Source: an uncultured Bacteroidota bacterium
GTDB lineage: Bacteria > Bacteroidota > Bacteroidia > 2-12-FULL-35-15
Length of the DNA stretch: 64,000 nt
Direction: 5' to 3'
Assembly (NCBI GenBank): GCA_903847205.1
Contig: CAINDA010000026.1
Span: forward strand, 1-64,000
In this document: one piece after another, positions 45,076 to 54,668 of the stretch
Layout: every line of letters begins with the position of its first letter
Numbering within the stretch: the stretch's first letter is position 1
The notes under the pieces: model-generated
What the model was told of the DNA's origin: nothing
What the model saw: only the letters and a program-made list of their open reading frames with translations
Database searches by the model: none
Translations under genes and position numbers: made by a program

Positions 45076-45111
45076 AAAAAAAAACACGGAGTTTTGCTCC
45101 GTGTTTTTTTT
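45076..45111. terminator. bidirectional terminator
   Basis: CACGGAG (45085-45091), loop TTTTG, CTCCGTG (45097-45103), flanked by A and T runs. It separates the convergent DUF4199 and secDF genes. Confidence 0.85.
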
Positions 45112-45164
45112 GTAAACTCTAAATCTCTTTGGTTGAATTCTTTTTCTGTACTTCAGAAAATTAC

Positions 45165-48100
45165 TTATGCTGTCTGTTTTTCTAATACACCAGCCTTCTT
45201 CATTCCTTCCGGAACTGCCGAATCTTTATCTAAATCAATTACAATAGGTGTTGCTATACAAATGGATGAATAAGTACCGATTACAATACCTATTAACAGA
45301 GCAAAAGAGAATCCTCTTATAGTTTCGCCGCCGAAAATAAAGATGGCAAGCAATACAAAAAATATTGTTAACGATGTATTGATAGTCCGACTTAACGTAC
45401 TGTTCAATGCATAGTTGATTACTTTTACTTTTTCTGATTTATCTAATTCGGTTTTGTTACGCTCTGTTAAATATTCGCGGATTCTGTCAAACACTACTAC
45501 TGTATCTGTCATAGAGTAACTCATAACTGTTAAAATTGCAGCTATAAAGTCCTGTGTAATTTCCAATGAAAATGGCAGTATGCCGTCGAAAATTACAAAT
45601 ACTGAAAGTACAATCAACACATCATGGAATAAAGCGACTACCGCCCCCAGACCATAGGTCCATTTTTTGAATCGGATAAAGATAAAAAGAAACATCACAA
45701 GGCAGGATAACAATACCGCCCATACAGCTTTTGATCTTATATCGCGGGAAACCGTTTCACCCACCTTCTGAGAGCTCATGATTTCATACTTTGCGTTGAG
45801 CGTTTTTAAACCTTCGTTTAATTTAGCCTCTACTTTTCCTTCAGCATCTTCAGTGGCATCAGCAATTAAATAAGTAGTTGTGATACGCTGCTGTGTACTT
45901 TCGCCGTATGTTTTTACTTCGGGTGCTTCGCCAAAACTCAAGGTTAATGCTTTACGCACCTCTTCAGTTGGTTTTTCTCCGTCAAAACGCACAACATAAG
46001 AACGACCGCCTTTAAAATCAACTCCTAAACTAAAGCCGCCTTTATGTAAGTAAGAAAAAATACCTAATGCTATTATTAAACCTGAGAAAATATAATACAT
46101 TTTGCGCTTGCCGACAAAATCAATATTGATACTTTTGAAAGCATGGATGGTATATTTATTACCGAAAGGAATCTCCTGATTTTTATCCAGCCAGCGGTCG
46201 AAAACCAAACGGGTAATAAAAATTGCACAGAATAAAGACGACACAATACCAATGATTAAGGTAGTTGCAAAGCCTTGAAGCGGCCCTGTACCAAAAACAT
46301 ATAATATGATACCGAGTAATAAACCTGTTACGTGAGAGTCGATAACAGATGACATCGCATTCCTGTAGCCTTCTTTTATTGAAAGAGCGGTTGATTTGCC
46401 CAATGCTAATTCTTCCCGGACGCGTTCAAAAATAAGGATGTTCGCATCTACCGACATCGCTATTGTTAATACGATACCAGCAATCCCCGGTAATGTTAGC
46501 ACTGCGCCAAAGGAGGCGAGAATACCTATTACAAAAAAGTTATTGATAACCATTGCAAAATCTGCCACCCATCCGGCTTTGCTGTAATAGAAGCCCATAA
46601 AAAGAAGCACCATAACCAAAGCAATCATAAGGGAGATAAACCCTTTGCTAATAGCTTCCTGGCCAAGTGTAGGACCTACAACAGTTTCTTCAACAATACG
46701 AGCCGGAGCCGGAAGCTTACCTGCATTTAATATATTACATAAATCGCCTGCATCCTCAGGAGTAAAATTACCAGTGATAGAAGATGTTCCGTTAGGGATT
46801 TCGCCTAGAATATTTGGAGCAGAATATACATAGTTATCTAAAACAATTGCAATTCCTTTGCCAATGTTATCACGTGTCAAATGTTTCCAGGTAATTCCTG
46901 CATCAGCAGTCATTGTCATTTGAATAGATGAAAACCCGCCATGCTCCTGGTCTGTAAAAGGATGAGCATCAGTGATAATATCCCCAGACAATGGTGATTT
47001 CCCTCTTCCGCTTGTGCCGTTAATAGCATAAAGCTCTAATGAGGATTCTGATTTATCTTCTTTTGGAGATTTAAACGCCCATAAAAATTTAGTGTAGGGT
47101 TTAAAGATTGATTTTATTTTCGGGTTGTTCAGGAAACCGTTTATCTTAGCCGTATCTGAGATAGCGGCATATCCGATAATCGGCCCGTCTCTCAAAACTG
47201 TTTTTCCTTTTTCATCACGACCGATTGATGGGCCGAAAATTGAAAATAAAGGGTTGTCTCTTTTTGCTCTTGCAGCAGTATCGGCTTTGGTTTCTTTTCC
47301 TTTTTTAGCAATTTCGCCAGGGGTTTTGGATGTGCCTAACTGTGATGACAAGGATGATGAGGCGCTGTCTTTACCTGCAGCAGTTTTGTTTTTAGCAATA
47401 TCTTTTTTTGAAGTTTTATCATCTGCCAATTTACCGTCTGCATTAACAAAAGTCGAATCTGTTTTTGCACTGTCAGCAGCTGGAGTTAAAATTTCTTTTA
47501 AGCGGGTGTTTGCAATCTCCAGCAATGGGTAGATAATTTTGTTATCGTAAGTTTCCCAAAACTCTAAGTTAGCAGTGCCCTGTAATAATTTACGAACACG
47601 TTTTTTATCAGTAACACCGGGCAGCTCAATTAAAATACGGCCGGAAGAAGCCAGCTGCTGAATGTTAGGCTGTGTTACTCCGAATTTATCGATACGTGCG
47701 CGCAATGTAACTTTGGTAGTACCGATAGCGCTTTCTACTTTATCACGCAAAAATTTTAACACTGCATCATCCGGAGTATTAAAATCAATTTTGCCTTTCA
47801 ATTCAATTGTTTGAAAGTTGATTGCAAGTCTTGCATTCGGGTTGATCTTTCTGAACTCCTCGCCAAAAATGGTGACGAAATCTTTCGTATCTTTTTTCTG
47901 TCTTACCACAGCATTTGCAATTGCCTGATTAAAGGCTGGATCATTACTGTTGTTGGAAAGTGAACGGATAATATCCGGTATCGAAACTTCAAGAGTAACG
48001 TTCATCCCGCCTTTTAAATCGAGACCAAGATTTAACTGGCGTTTTTTAACATCATCATACGTGTATGATGTAATGAATATATCATATACCGGTCTTTTTC

Positions 48101-48344
48101 TCAAAGAATCCAGGTAAGAATTCTTTTTGGCTATGTGCTGAAAATCAATATATGTTTTTTGATCAACTGCATTCGGTGATTCTTTCTTTGATGCAGCAAT
48201 TACATCTGCCTGCCCAACATAGCTGTCGGCAAAAGCTTCGGCATCTTTTTCGATGCTGTGGGCAACCCAAGTAAACATTAAATAATAAGCACAGGCAAGT
48301 GACAGTAAAATTGCAAATAGCCTAATAGCACCTTTGTTTTGCAT
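45165..48344 (-). CDS. secDF: fused SecD-SecF protein translocase subunit
   Basis: SecDF uses the proton motive force to help complete Sec-dependent export across the inner membrane. This is the fused form, 1059 residues with twelve helices. The SecD half has NLGLDLKGGMNVTLEV, the periplasmic P1 domain, and the helix IAMSVDANILIFERVREEL with its conserved Asp. The SecF half has SLGVDFKGGRSYVVRF and SYSMTDTVVVFDRIREYL. Between P1 halves (about 285-345) lies a low-complexity insert rich in Lys, Ser, Thr and Asp. A lipoprotein version of the P1 region is encoded just upstream on the same strand. A good promoter lies at 48483-48513. Confidence 0.95.
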   Translation of the reverse strand: MQNKGAIRLFAILLSLACAYYLMFTWVAHSIEKDAEAFADSYVGQADVIAASKKESPNAVDQKTYIDFQHIAKKNSYLDSLRKRPVYDIFITSYTYDDVKKRQLNLGLDLKGGMNVTLEVSIPDIIRSLSNNSNDPAFNQAIANAVVRQKKDTKDFVTIFGEEFRKINPNARLAINFQTIELKGKIDFNTPDDAVLKFLRDKVESAIGTTKVTLRARIDKFGVTQPNIQQLASSGRILIELPGVTDKKRVRKLLQGTANLEFWETYDNKIIYPLLEIANTRLKEILTPAADSAKTDSTFVNADGKLADDKTSKKDIAKNKTAAGKDSASSSLSSQLGTSKTPGEIAKKGKETKADTAARAKRDNPLFSIFGPSIGRDEKGKTVLRDGPIIGYAAISDTAKINGFLNNPKIKSIFKPYTKFLWAFKSPKEDKSESSLELYAINGTSGRGKSPLSGDIITDAHPFTDQEHGGFSSIQMTMTADAGITWKHLTRDNIGKGIAIVLDNYVYSAPNILGEIPNGTSSITGNFTPEDAGDLCNILNAGKLPAPARIVEETVVGPTLGQEAISKGFISLMIALVMVLLFMGFYYSKAGWVADFAMVINNFFVIGILASFGAVLTLPGIAGIVLTIAMSVDANILIFERVREELALGKSTALSIKEGYRNAMSSVIDSHVTGLLLGIILYVFGTGPLQGFATTLIIGIVSSLFCAIFITRLVFDRWLDKNQEIPFGNKYTIHAFKSINIDFVGKRKMYYIFSGLIIALGIFSYLHKGGFSLGVDFKGGRSYVVRFDGEKPTEEVRKALTLSFGEAPEVKTYGESTQQRITTTYLIADATEDAEGKVEAKLNEGLKTLNAKYEIMSSQKVGETVSRDIRSKAVWAVLLSCLVMFLFIFIRFKKWTYGLGAVVALFHDVLIVLSVFVIFDGILPFSLEITQDFIAAILTVMSYSMTDTVVVFDRIREYLTERNKTELDKSEKVKVINYALNSTLSRTINTSLTIFFVLLAIFIFGGETIRGFSFALLIGIVIGTYSSICIATPIVIDLDKDSAVPEGMKKAGVLEKQTA

Positions 48345-48436
48345 AATTCTTAATTTATTAATTTATAATTATTAATTTGATAATTCCTTATTATGATAAT
48401 TAAATATATACAATACCCAATTATCAAATCGGCTCA

Positions 48437-48474
48437 TTTTCAAATTGATTTCAGCACATTTTTCAAATTGATTT
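48437..48474. repeat. 23-bp tandem repeat with TTTTCAAATTGATTT core
   Basis: Copies at 48437-48451 and 48460-48474, with CAGCACA between them. A third copy is upstream of nadB (14484-14498). They lie within the secDF leader. Confidence 0.6.
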
Positions 48475-48482
48475 TCGGGGTG

Positions 48483-48513
48483 CAAATATAGAATAACAAT
48501 TAATAATTACCAA
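48483..48513 (-). promoter_or_regulatory. secDF promoter
   Basis: On the minus strand TTG (48513-48511), 20 bases, then TATATTTG (48490-48483). The predicted leader to the start codon at 48344 is about 130 bases and includes the 23-bp repeat. Confidence 0.55.
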
Positions 48514-48609
48514 TTTAATAATCAATATGCCGCAAGGAACTGTTTTTTGCCCTGAAAAGGGAAGCCGAATGCTCTTTTCTACTATTTGGACTAAAAATGA
48601 AGGGAAATT

Positions 48610-49944
48610 TCACTGCTTACCCAAGGGGGCAATGGCTTTCTCTTGTATAATTGAGAGCTTCACAGGCAGGCTGCCTGCATTTAAAAGATTTACAAAATCA
48701 TCGGTCTCCTCAACGGTGAAATTGCCGGATATTGAAGATGTTCCGCCTTTAATCTCGCCCTGTATTGTGGGAAATGAATATACTTTATCACCTATAACAA
48801 TGGCAATTGATTTCCCAATATTGTCTTTTGTTAAACGCTCCCATGTAAAAGAGGCCTCAGAAGTCATTTTAATAGAAACATAAGGAGTTGGGTTCTTTTT
48901 GAAAACTGTTTTATGAGCTTCAGTAATAATATCACCTGAAAGAGATCCCTTACCGTCTTCGTTTTTATCACGTACGGCTATAAGCTGGAGCGTTGTACCT
49001 TCTTTATCAACTGGTTTAAAAGACCATAAAAATTTAAGCTGCCGTTGTAAAACAGATCGGATCTCCGGTTTGTTTAAATAACTATTTATGACAGCTGTAT
49101 CAGAAATGGCGGCAAATCCGATTACGGGCCCGTTTCTTAAAGCATTTTTGCCGCTCCCATCGTTTTCGATTGAAGGAGAAAATACTGCAAAAAGCGGATT
49201 CTCTTTTTTTAGAGCTTTTAACGAATTATTTTTTACTGATTTAATTTTTGCCATTTGTTCCGTCAGGGACATTGTACTGTCAGTCTCAATGGTTTTATCT
49301 GCTTCATCAATCTTATCATCTTTACTTAAAATTTCTTTTAAACGGGTATTTACAGTCGCCAAAAATGGGTAAACATCTTTGTTTTCATAAGTTTCCCAAA
49401 ATTCAAGATTAGCTGAAGCCAGCAGTAATTCATGAAGCCTTAAGCTTTGCTTCATACCTGGCAGCTGCACCATCAAACGGCCCTCATTGCCCACACGCTG
49501 TATCACAGGATTTTCTATTCCGAATTTATCAACCCGCTTCAAAAGAATTTGTTTCAGCTTTTCCATCGTTTCATCAGTTTGATGCTGAATGAATTTCAAT
49601 AAGTCTGCAGAGGACGGATTTTCTTTTAATCCTTCAAATTTAAACCGGGAGGTCAATGAATTACCGGCATCATTTTTATACATCTCAGCAGTAAAAATTT
49701 CGGCGAAAGATTTTTCAGATGTGATTTTAATTTTTGCTGCATTTATTAATGCTATGTTTATTGCTGTATCGTTCTTATCGCTGCAGCGAGATCGGATTAT
49801 ATCCGCAATAGAAGCTTCTAAAATAAAACTCATACCGCCGTCGTTATTTATATCAGCTTTTCGCGGCGCATCAGAACAGCCGATAATGCCTGCTATGGCG
49901 ATTGACAATAAAAATAAACTGATCCTGTTTTTTATCTGAGTCAT
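48610..49944 (-). CDS. stand-alone SecD periplasmic-domain lipoprotein
   Basis: A 444-residue paralogue of only the periplasmic (P1) part of SecD. It starts with a lipoprotein signal peptide (MTQIKNRISLFLLSIAIAG, then IGC as lipobox cysteine), so it is tethered by lipid instead of by helix 1. The rest follows SecDF closely: GGMSFILEASIADIIRS, RVDKFGIENPVIQRVG, LMVQLPG, ANLEFWETYENKDVYPFL, a short charged linker (about 205-240), SFKPVDKEG and GTSSISGNFTVEETDDF. It stops at LPVKLSIIQEKAIAP, just where SecD enters its membrane helices, and has no proton-relay helices. The longest frame begins six codons earlier (49962). It lies upstream of secDF on the same strand with a separate promoter between them. 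It may assist SecDF or capture substrates; the function is inference. Confidence 0.85.
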   Translation of the reverse strand: MTQIKNRISLFLLSIAIAGIIGCSDAPRKADINNDGGMSFILEASIADIIRSRCSDKNDTAINIALINAAKIKITSEKSFAEIFTAEMYKNDAGNSLTSRFKFEGLKENPSSADLLKFIQHQTDETMEKLKQILLKRVDKFGIENPVIQRVGNEGRLMVQLPGMKQSLRLHELLLASANLEFWETYENKDVYPFLATVNTRLKEILSKDDKIDEADKTIETDSTMSLTEQMAKIKSVKNNSLKALKKENPLFAVFSPSIENDGSGKNALRNGPVIGFAAISDTAVINSYLNKPEIRSVLQRQLKFLWSFKPVDKEGTTLQLIAVRDKNEDGKGSLSGDIITEAHKTVFKKNPTPYVSIKMTSEASFTWERLTKDNIGKSIAIVIGDKVYSFPTIQGEIKGGTSSISGNFTVEETDDFVNLLNAGSLPVKLSIIQEKAIAPLGKQ

Positions 49945-50042
49945 CTGAAAATAGTTTATCAAATTTTATTTAACTGCTATGATAAATAATAATTTATGAT
50001 TTATCAATTTTAAAGTTATTAATTTGAAACACTTCTTCTTTC

Positions 50043-50072
50043 TTGAGAATTGCCCGGTTTTAGGTATATTTG
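50043..50072 (+). promoter_or_regulatory. promoter of the FG-GAP/esterase operon
   Basis: TTG (50043-50045), 19 bases, TATATTTG (50065-50072), an excellent consensus match 25 bases before the ATG at 50098. Confidence 0.6.
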
Positions 50073-50097
50073 TAATCAGCAGTAAATTAGTAGTGTC

Positions 50098-52383
50098 ATG
50101 AAATTATTTCGTTGGTTTGTCTTTTTTTATATATCATTACTGACTTGTGTTGCATCCGCACAGCCCTATTTTATACGTAACGACAGTATCCCTGTAAAAA
50201 TAAACGGAAGCTATATAACCAATCCCTGGGCTGGAGGCATAAACTTTATTCAGGCATCTGAAATTGATTTGAACCAGGACGGTATTAAAGACCTTTTTAT
50301 TTTCGACCGAACCGGAAACAAAATACGCACCTTTATAAATAACGGAACGGCTAATAATGTTGATTACAGATACGCGCCGCAATACGAAAGTAAATTCCCT
50401 AATTTGCACGACTGGGCTTTGCTGCGTGATTATAACTGCGACGGCAAAGAAGATATTTTCAGCTACTCCGGCGGCGGATTTGCGGTTTACAAAAACACTT
50501 CAAGTATAGCCAACGGACTGCAATTTACTTTAGTTACTCCTCTGCAGTATTCCATGTATTACCCGCCCTCCGTCACTACCATATATAATTTATATATAAG
50601 CTCTGTGGATATCCCGGCAATTACAGATATTGACGGGGATGGTGATTTGGATATAATCACATTCGGAATCCTAGGAACCTATTTAGAATACCACCAAAAT
50701 CAAAGCATGGAGCTTTACGGAAGCTGCGACAGTTTAAAATTTCAAATAAAAAATAACTGCTGGGGCTTTGCAGCTGAAAGTCCATATACTAATATTTTTA
50801 CACTGCATGATACCTGCTCCGGAAATATTGCTAACCCCGGATTAGCGATTGACACAATTGCTGCAGGAGGTGTACGCAGTGCCGACAGGCATTCAGGCTC
50901 CTGCGAATTATGTCTGGATTTAAACGGCGACGGTGACAAAGATTTGGTTGTAGGCGGTGTTTCATACAATAACCTTACTGCTGTGACTAATGGCGGCAGC
51001 CCATTATTGGCAAACATGACAGCAGTTGATCCTGCATTTCCTTCGCATGATAGCAGCACAACTGCAGTTAATATGACGCTTTTTCCCTGTGCCTATTATC
51101 TGGATGTTAACAATGACGGTAAAAAAGATCTGCTTGTCAGTCCCAATGCACCCAATGTTTCTGAAAACTTTAACAGTTTGATTTATTATAAAAATATCGG
51201 CACTTCTTCTTATCCTGTTTTTCAATTTCAACAGTCGAATTTATTGCAGGATAATATGATTGAAGTCGGCGAAGGAGCTTACCCCGTTTTATTCGATTAT
51301 GATAATGACGGTTTGAAAGATTTGTTTGTTGGCAATTACGGATACTTCAACACACCAAACTACACCCATCAAATAGCTCAGTTCAGAAATACCGGCACTG
51401 CATCAAACCCTCAATTTGAGCTTATAACGCGTGATTACGCAAATCTCAGTTCATTAGGAATCGCCAATATGATGCCCGCCTTCGGCGATTTAGACGGCGA
51501 TGGCGATGCCGACATGATAATAGGCGGTTTGGATGGAAAGCTTCAGTATTTCGAAAACAATGCGCCTATCGGCAGTCCGGCTAATTTTGTTTTATCTCAG
51601 GCTAATTTTAAAAACTCTTTCAACCATCCCATTGACATAGGTGATTGTGCCGCCCCTCAGATTGTGGATGTTGATAATGACGGCAAAAATGATTTAGTGA
51701 TAGGCGGGAGGAATGGAAAAATTACCTATTATCACCATACAGGAATTGGTACGGAGCATGTACCTGTAATGGATTCGGTTACTAATTATTGGGGTGATGT
51801 TAAAGTAACTCAATATGGATATACAACCGGATACAGCACTCCTTTTGTATTTAAACAAAGCGGTGTCACAAAATTATTAGCCGGCTCTGAAGAAGGACAC
51901 CTGCGCTTGTATGGCAATATTGACGGTAATTTAAACGGCAGCTTTACTATGCTGGATTCTGTGTATCTGAATATTTACGAAGGTACCCGCACCGCTTTAA
52001 CCGGTGCAGATATAACCAATGATGGATACATGGATCTGATAATCGGCAATTATGCGGGCGGTGTTTCTTATTACAAAGGGTGTTCAACTATTCTATCAAT
52101 AAATAATATTGATAATTCTGTTCACTGGCATTTTGATTTGTTCCCTAACCCCGCGGATAATACTGTAAACGTAAAAATCCAAATGGATAACAACAATGCT
52201 TATACGCTTGATCTATATACCATCATGGGGCAGCTGGTAATGTCTCAGAAAATAATTAATAATACGGCAGTACTCCGCACCGGAAATTTATCGCAGGGGA
52301 TTTATATCTGCAAAGTATCTGAAATAAATAATTCAGGCAATAAGATTAACTCTTTGGTAAAGCGCATTGTTATACAGCATTAA
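50098..52383 (+). CDS. FG-GAP/VCBS repeat protein with type A T9SS sorting domain
   Basis: A 761-residue exported protein. A signal peptide (1-20, ending ASA) is followed by about nine FG-GAP/VCBS repeats, each with a calcium-binding DxDxDGxxD-type loop, e.g. DLNQDGIKDLFIF, DIDGDGDLDIITFG, DLDGDGDADMIIGG and DVDNDGKNDLVIGG. Together these form a seven- to nine-bladed beta propeller. The C-terminus (from about 675) is a type A T9SS CTD: FDLFPNPADNTVNV, YTIMGQLVMS, QGIYICKV, KRIVIQH. The protein is most likely displayed on the cell surface. It probably shares a transcript with the PHB-depolymerase-like gene, which begins 30 bases later. Confidence 0.9.
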   Translation: MKLFRWFVFFYISLLTCVASAQPYFIRNDSIPVKINGSYITNPWAGGINFIQASEIDLNQDGIKDLFIFDRTGNKIRTFINNGTANNVDYRYAPQYESKFPNLHDWALLRDYNCDGKEDIFSYSGGGFAVYKNTSSIANGLQFTLVTPLQYSMYYPPSVTTIYNLYISSVDIPAITDIDGDGDLDIITFGILGTYLEYHQNQSMELYGSCDSLKFQIKNNCWGFAAESPYTNIFTLHDTCSGNIANPGLAIDTIAAGGVRSADRHSGSCELCLDLNGDGDKDLVVGGVSYNNLTAVTNGGSPLLANMTAVDPAFPSHDSSTTAVNMTLFPCAYYLDVNNDGKKDLLVSPNAPNVSENFNSLIYYKNIGTSSYPVFQFQQSNLLQDNMIEVGEGAYPVLFDYDNDGLKDLFVGNYGYFNTPNYTHQIAQFRNTGTASNPQFELITRDYANLSSLGIANMMPAFGDLDGDGDADMIIGGLDGKLQYFENNAPIGSPANFVLSQANFKNSFNHPIDIGDCAAPQIVDVDNDGKNDLVIGGRNGKITYYHHTGIGTEHVPVMDSVTNYWGDVKVTQYGYTTGYSTPFVFKQSGVTKLLAGSEEGHLRLYGNIDGNLNGSFTMLDSVYLNIYEGTRTALTGADITNDGYMDLIIGNYAGGVSYYKGCSTILSINNIDNSVHWHFDLFPNPADNTVNVKIQMDNNNAYTLDLYTIMGQLVMSQKIINNTAVLRTGNLSQGIYICKVSEINNSGNKINSLVKRIVIQH

Positions 52384-52413
52384 AAGAATATTTTTTATAT
52401 CTATCCAATTTAA

Positions 52414-54507
52414 ATGAAAATATTAAATACCCTTACAGCAGTAGTCTCAGCTGGATTAATAAGCACAAATATACTGTCGCAGTCTTTAACACCGGTTTCT
52501 TCTTTTGGCAGCAACCCCGGAAGTTTGAATATGTACACCTACGTTCCTACGGGAATCAGCAGTCCGGCAGCATTGGTTGTTGCCATGCATGGCTGTACCG
52601 AAACAGCAGCGATATATGCAGCACAGTCGGGCTGGGATAAACTGGCGGACAGGCATAAATTTTATATGGTTTATCCTGAGCAGATAAGTGCTAATAACAG
52701 CAGTATGTGCTTTAATTGGTTTGATGCAACGGATCAAAGCAGAAGCCAGGGAGAGGCTTTATCCATCAAACAAATGGTGGATTATATGAAATCCCATTAC
52801 AGTATTGATACAACAAAAATTTTTGTTACAGGTTTATCTGCCGGGGCAGGAATGACAAGCGTGATGCTGGCAGCATACCCTGAAATATTTAACAAAGGCG
52901 CCATCATGGCCGGACTGCCTTATAAAGCTGCCACTTCCAGCGCAACAGCCGGAAACGCCATGTATGGATGGGTTACCAAAACACCTGCGCAATGGAGTGC
53001 TCTGGTGAAAAATGAAAACCCTTCTTATACAGGGCCTTTCCCTCATGCTGCAATATTCCACGGCACTTCTGATCTGGTAGTAAATATTAATAATGCAACG
53101 GAACTTATTAAGCAGTGGACAGATTTAAACAACGCAGATCAAACGGCGGACAGTACCAATACATCATTTCAGGGCAATTCACTTGTTGAGGAAACAATTT
53201 ATAATGACAACGCAAACAAACCTGTTGTATATTATTATAAAATAACCAGCATGGGCCATGGTATTTCTCTTGATACAGGAAGCTGTCCCAGACAAGGCGG
53301 TACCACAGGAACCTATGCGCTCGAAGAGCATTTTAATTCGACCTACCAGGCTGCGCACTTTTTTAATATTCTAAAAAATCCATATTCTATTACAGGTGCA
53401 ATACAGGTTAATGAAAATGCGACTAACGTAACTTACAGCGTGGTTAATACTGCTGGTTCAACTTATTCATGGGCGGTGCCTGCGGGAGCTATTATTGCGG
53501 GCGGGCAGGGGACACATTCAATAACAGTTAATTTTGCTACTGCCAGCGGGAATGTAACGGTGCAAGAAACAACCGGTGCCGGCTGTAAAAACGATATTGC
53601 TTCATTGTATGTTACGGTTCAGTTTAATGTTTCTGTTTCTCAGACATCGTATCTGCTCTGTCATAATTCATCTTCTGGAGCAGCACTTGCCGTTGCTGCC
53701 TCGGGCGGAACAGGGCCTTATACTTACTCCTGGTCGCCAAGCGGAGGGACGAACATAACCGCGAGCGGGCTGGCTGCAGGTGTTTATACGGTTACCGTTA
53801 CAGATCATGCAAATGTTGTTGTTGCTTCTTCGGGTTTTACTGTCACACCTCCGGCCCTGATTACGGCGAGTCAAACACGAACTCTTTGTGCCGGACAGTC
53901 AATAAATGTAGGATCACATACATATAATTCAAGCAATACTTATACTGATACTTTATCTGCTTTGAACAGCTGCGACAGCGTATTAACAACCCATTTGACT
54001 GTTTACCCTTTAACGCCGGTTTCATTGAGCATATCCGGAAACGACTCACTCTGCAGTGCAGCCAGTGCTTTTGTTTTATCCGGCGGAAGCCCGTCAGGAG
54101 GGGTTTACAGCGGGGCAGGTATTAGCAGCGGAAACTTCAATCCTGCTGGGGCAAATATCGGATGGGATGCTGTTACCTATACTTTTATTGATGCAAATAA
54201 TTGTCCCGGTACAGCTAAAGACTCCATCTATATCAGCAATTGTATCACTACAGGCTTAACAGATTCTGAGGTTTCAAAAAACATTCGCATTTATCCTAAT
54301 CCCGCTGCAGGTGCTGTTAACATAGCTATTGACGGCGGTATTCTTTTGGAAGTGAAAATTTATAACAGTGCAGGAGCATTGGTTTTAGTAAAACAATTTA
54401 ACCGCAATAAAGCTGAATTAGATATTCATACACTGCCGGAGGGCTTGTATTTATTGAACCTGAAAACTGACAAGGGAATTATTACACGGAACATTCTGAA
54501 ACAATAA
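52414..54507 (+). CDS. PHB-depolymerase-family esterase with type A T9SS sorting domain
   Basis: A 697-residue secreted enzyme. After the signal peptide (1-23) comes an alpha/beta-hydrolase domain of the PHB depolymerase/LpqC family (30-320): oxyanion region VVAMHGCTETA, nucleophile serine in FVTGLSAGAGMTS, aspartate in HGTSDLVVN and histidine in MGHGISLDTG. PKD/Ig-like domains occupy about 325-600, and a type A CTD ends the protein (RIYPNPAAGAVNIAI, EGLYLLNL). The family includes polyhydroxybutyrate depolymerases and feruloyl or acetyl-xylan esterases; the sequence alone does not settle the substrate. It is exported through the outer membrane by T9SS, probably with the FG-GAP protein upstream. 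Confidence 0.88.
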   Translation: MKILNTLTAVVSAGLISTNILSQSLTPVSSFGSNPGSLNMYTYVPTGISSPAALVVAMHGCTETAAIYAAQSGWDKLADRHKFYMVYPEQISANNSSMCFNWFDATDQSRSQGEALSIKQMVDYMKSHYSIDTTKIFVTGLSAGAGMTSVMLAAYPEIFNKGAIMAGLPYKAATSSATAGNAMYGWVTKTPAQWSALVKNENPSYTGPFPHAAIFHGTSDLVVNINNATELIKQWTDLNNADQTADSTNTSFQGNSLVEETIYNDNANKPVVYYYKITSMGHGISLDTGSCPRQGGTTGTYALEEHFNSTYQAAHFFNILKNPYSITGAIQVNENATNVTYSVVNTAGSTYSWAVPAGAIIAGGQGTHSITVNFATASGNVTVQETTGAGCKNDIASLYVTVQFNVSVSQTSYLLCHNSSSGAALAVAASGGTGPYTYSWSPSGGTNITASGLAAGVYTVTVTDHANVVVASSGFTVTPPALITASQTRTLCAGQSINVGSHTYNSSNTYTDTLSALNSCDSVLTTHLTVYPLTPVSLSISGNDSLCSAASAFVLSGGSPSGGVYSGAGISSGNFNPAGANIGWDAVTYTFIDANNCPGTAKDSIYISNCITTGLTDSEVSKNIRIYPNPAAGAVNIAIDGGILLEVKIYNSAGALVLVKQFNRNKAELDIHTLPEGLYLLNLKTDKGIITRNILKQ

Positions 54508-54641
54508 AGGTTTCAGATTTAATTTTTATCAGTCAAATAATATCTTTAACTAATCCTTTTCTCCGGGGATATTTCAGGCAGATTGTGATCTCTCTAAAAA
54601 TAAAATAATTTCGAAGCTGTTATTATTTCAATGATGAATGA

Positions 54642-54649
54642 TACTTTTG
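54642..54649 (+). promoter_or_regulatory. -7 element for the DUF486 gene
   Basis: TACTTTTG matches TAnnTTTG, 19 bases before the ATG at 54669. Confidence 0.45.
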
Positions 54650-54668
54650 GGGTAAAATCTAAAATTCC

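Noticed and set aside
47125-47532. 135-codon open frame on the plus strand
   Set aside because: It is antisense to the low-complexity insert of secDF; it shows no protein-like features.
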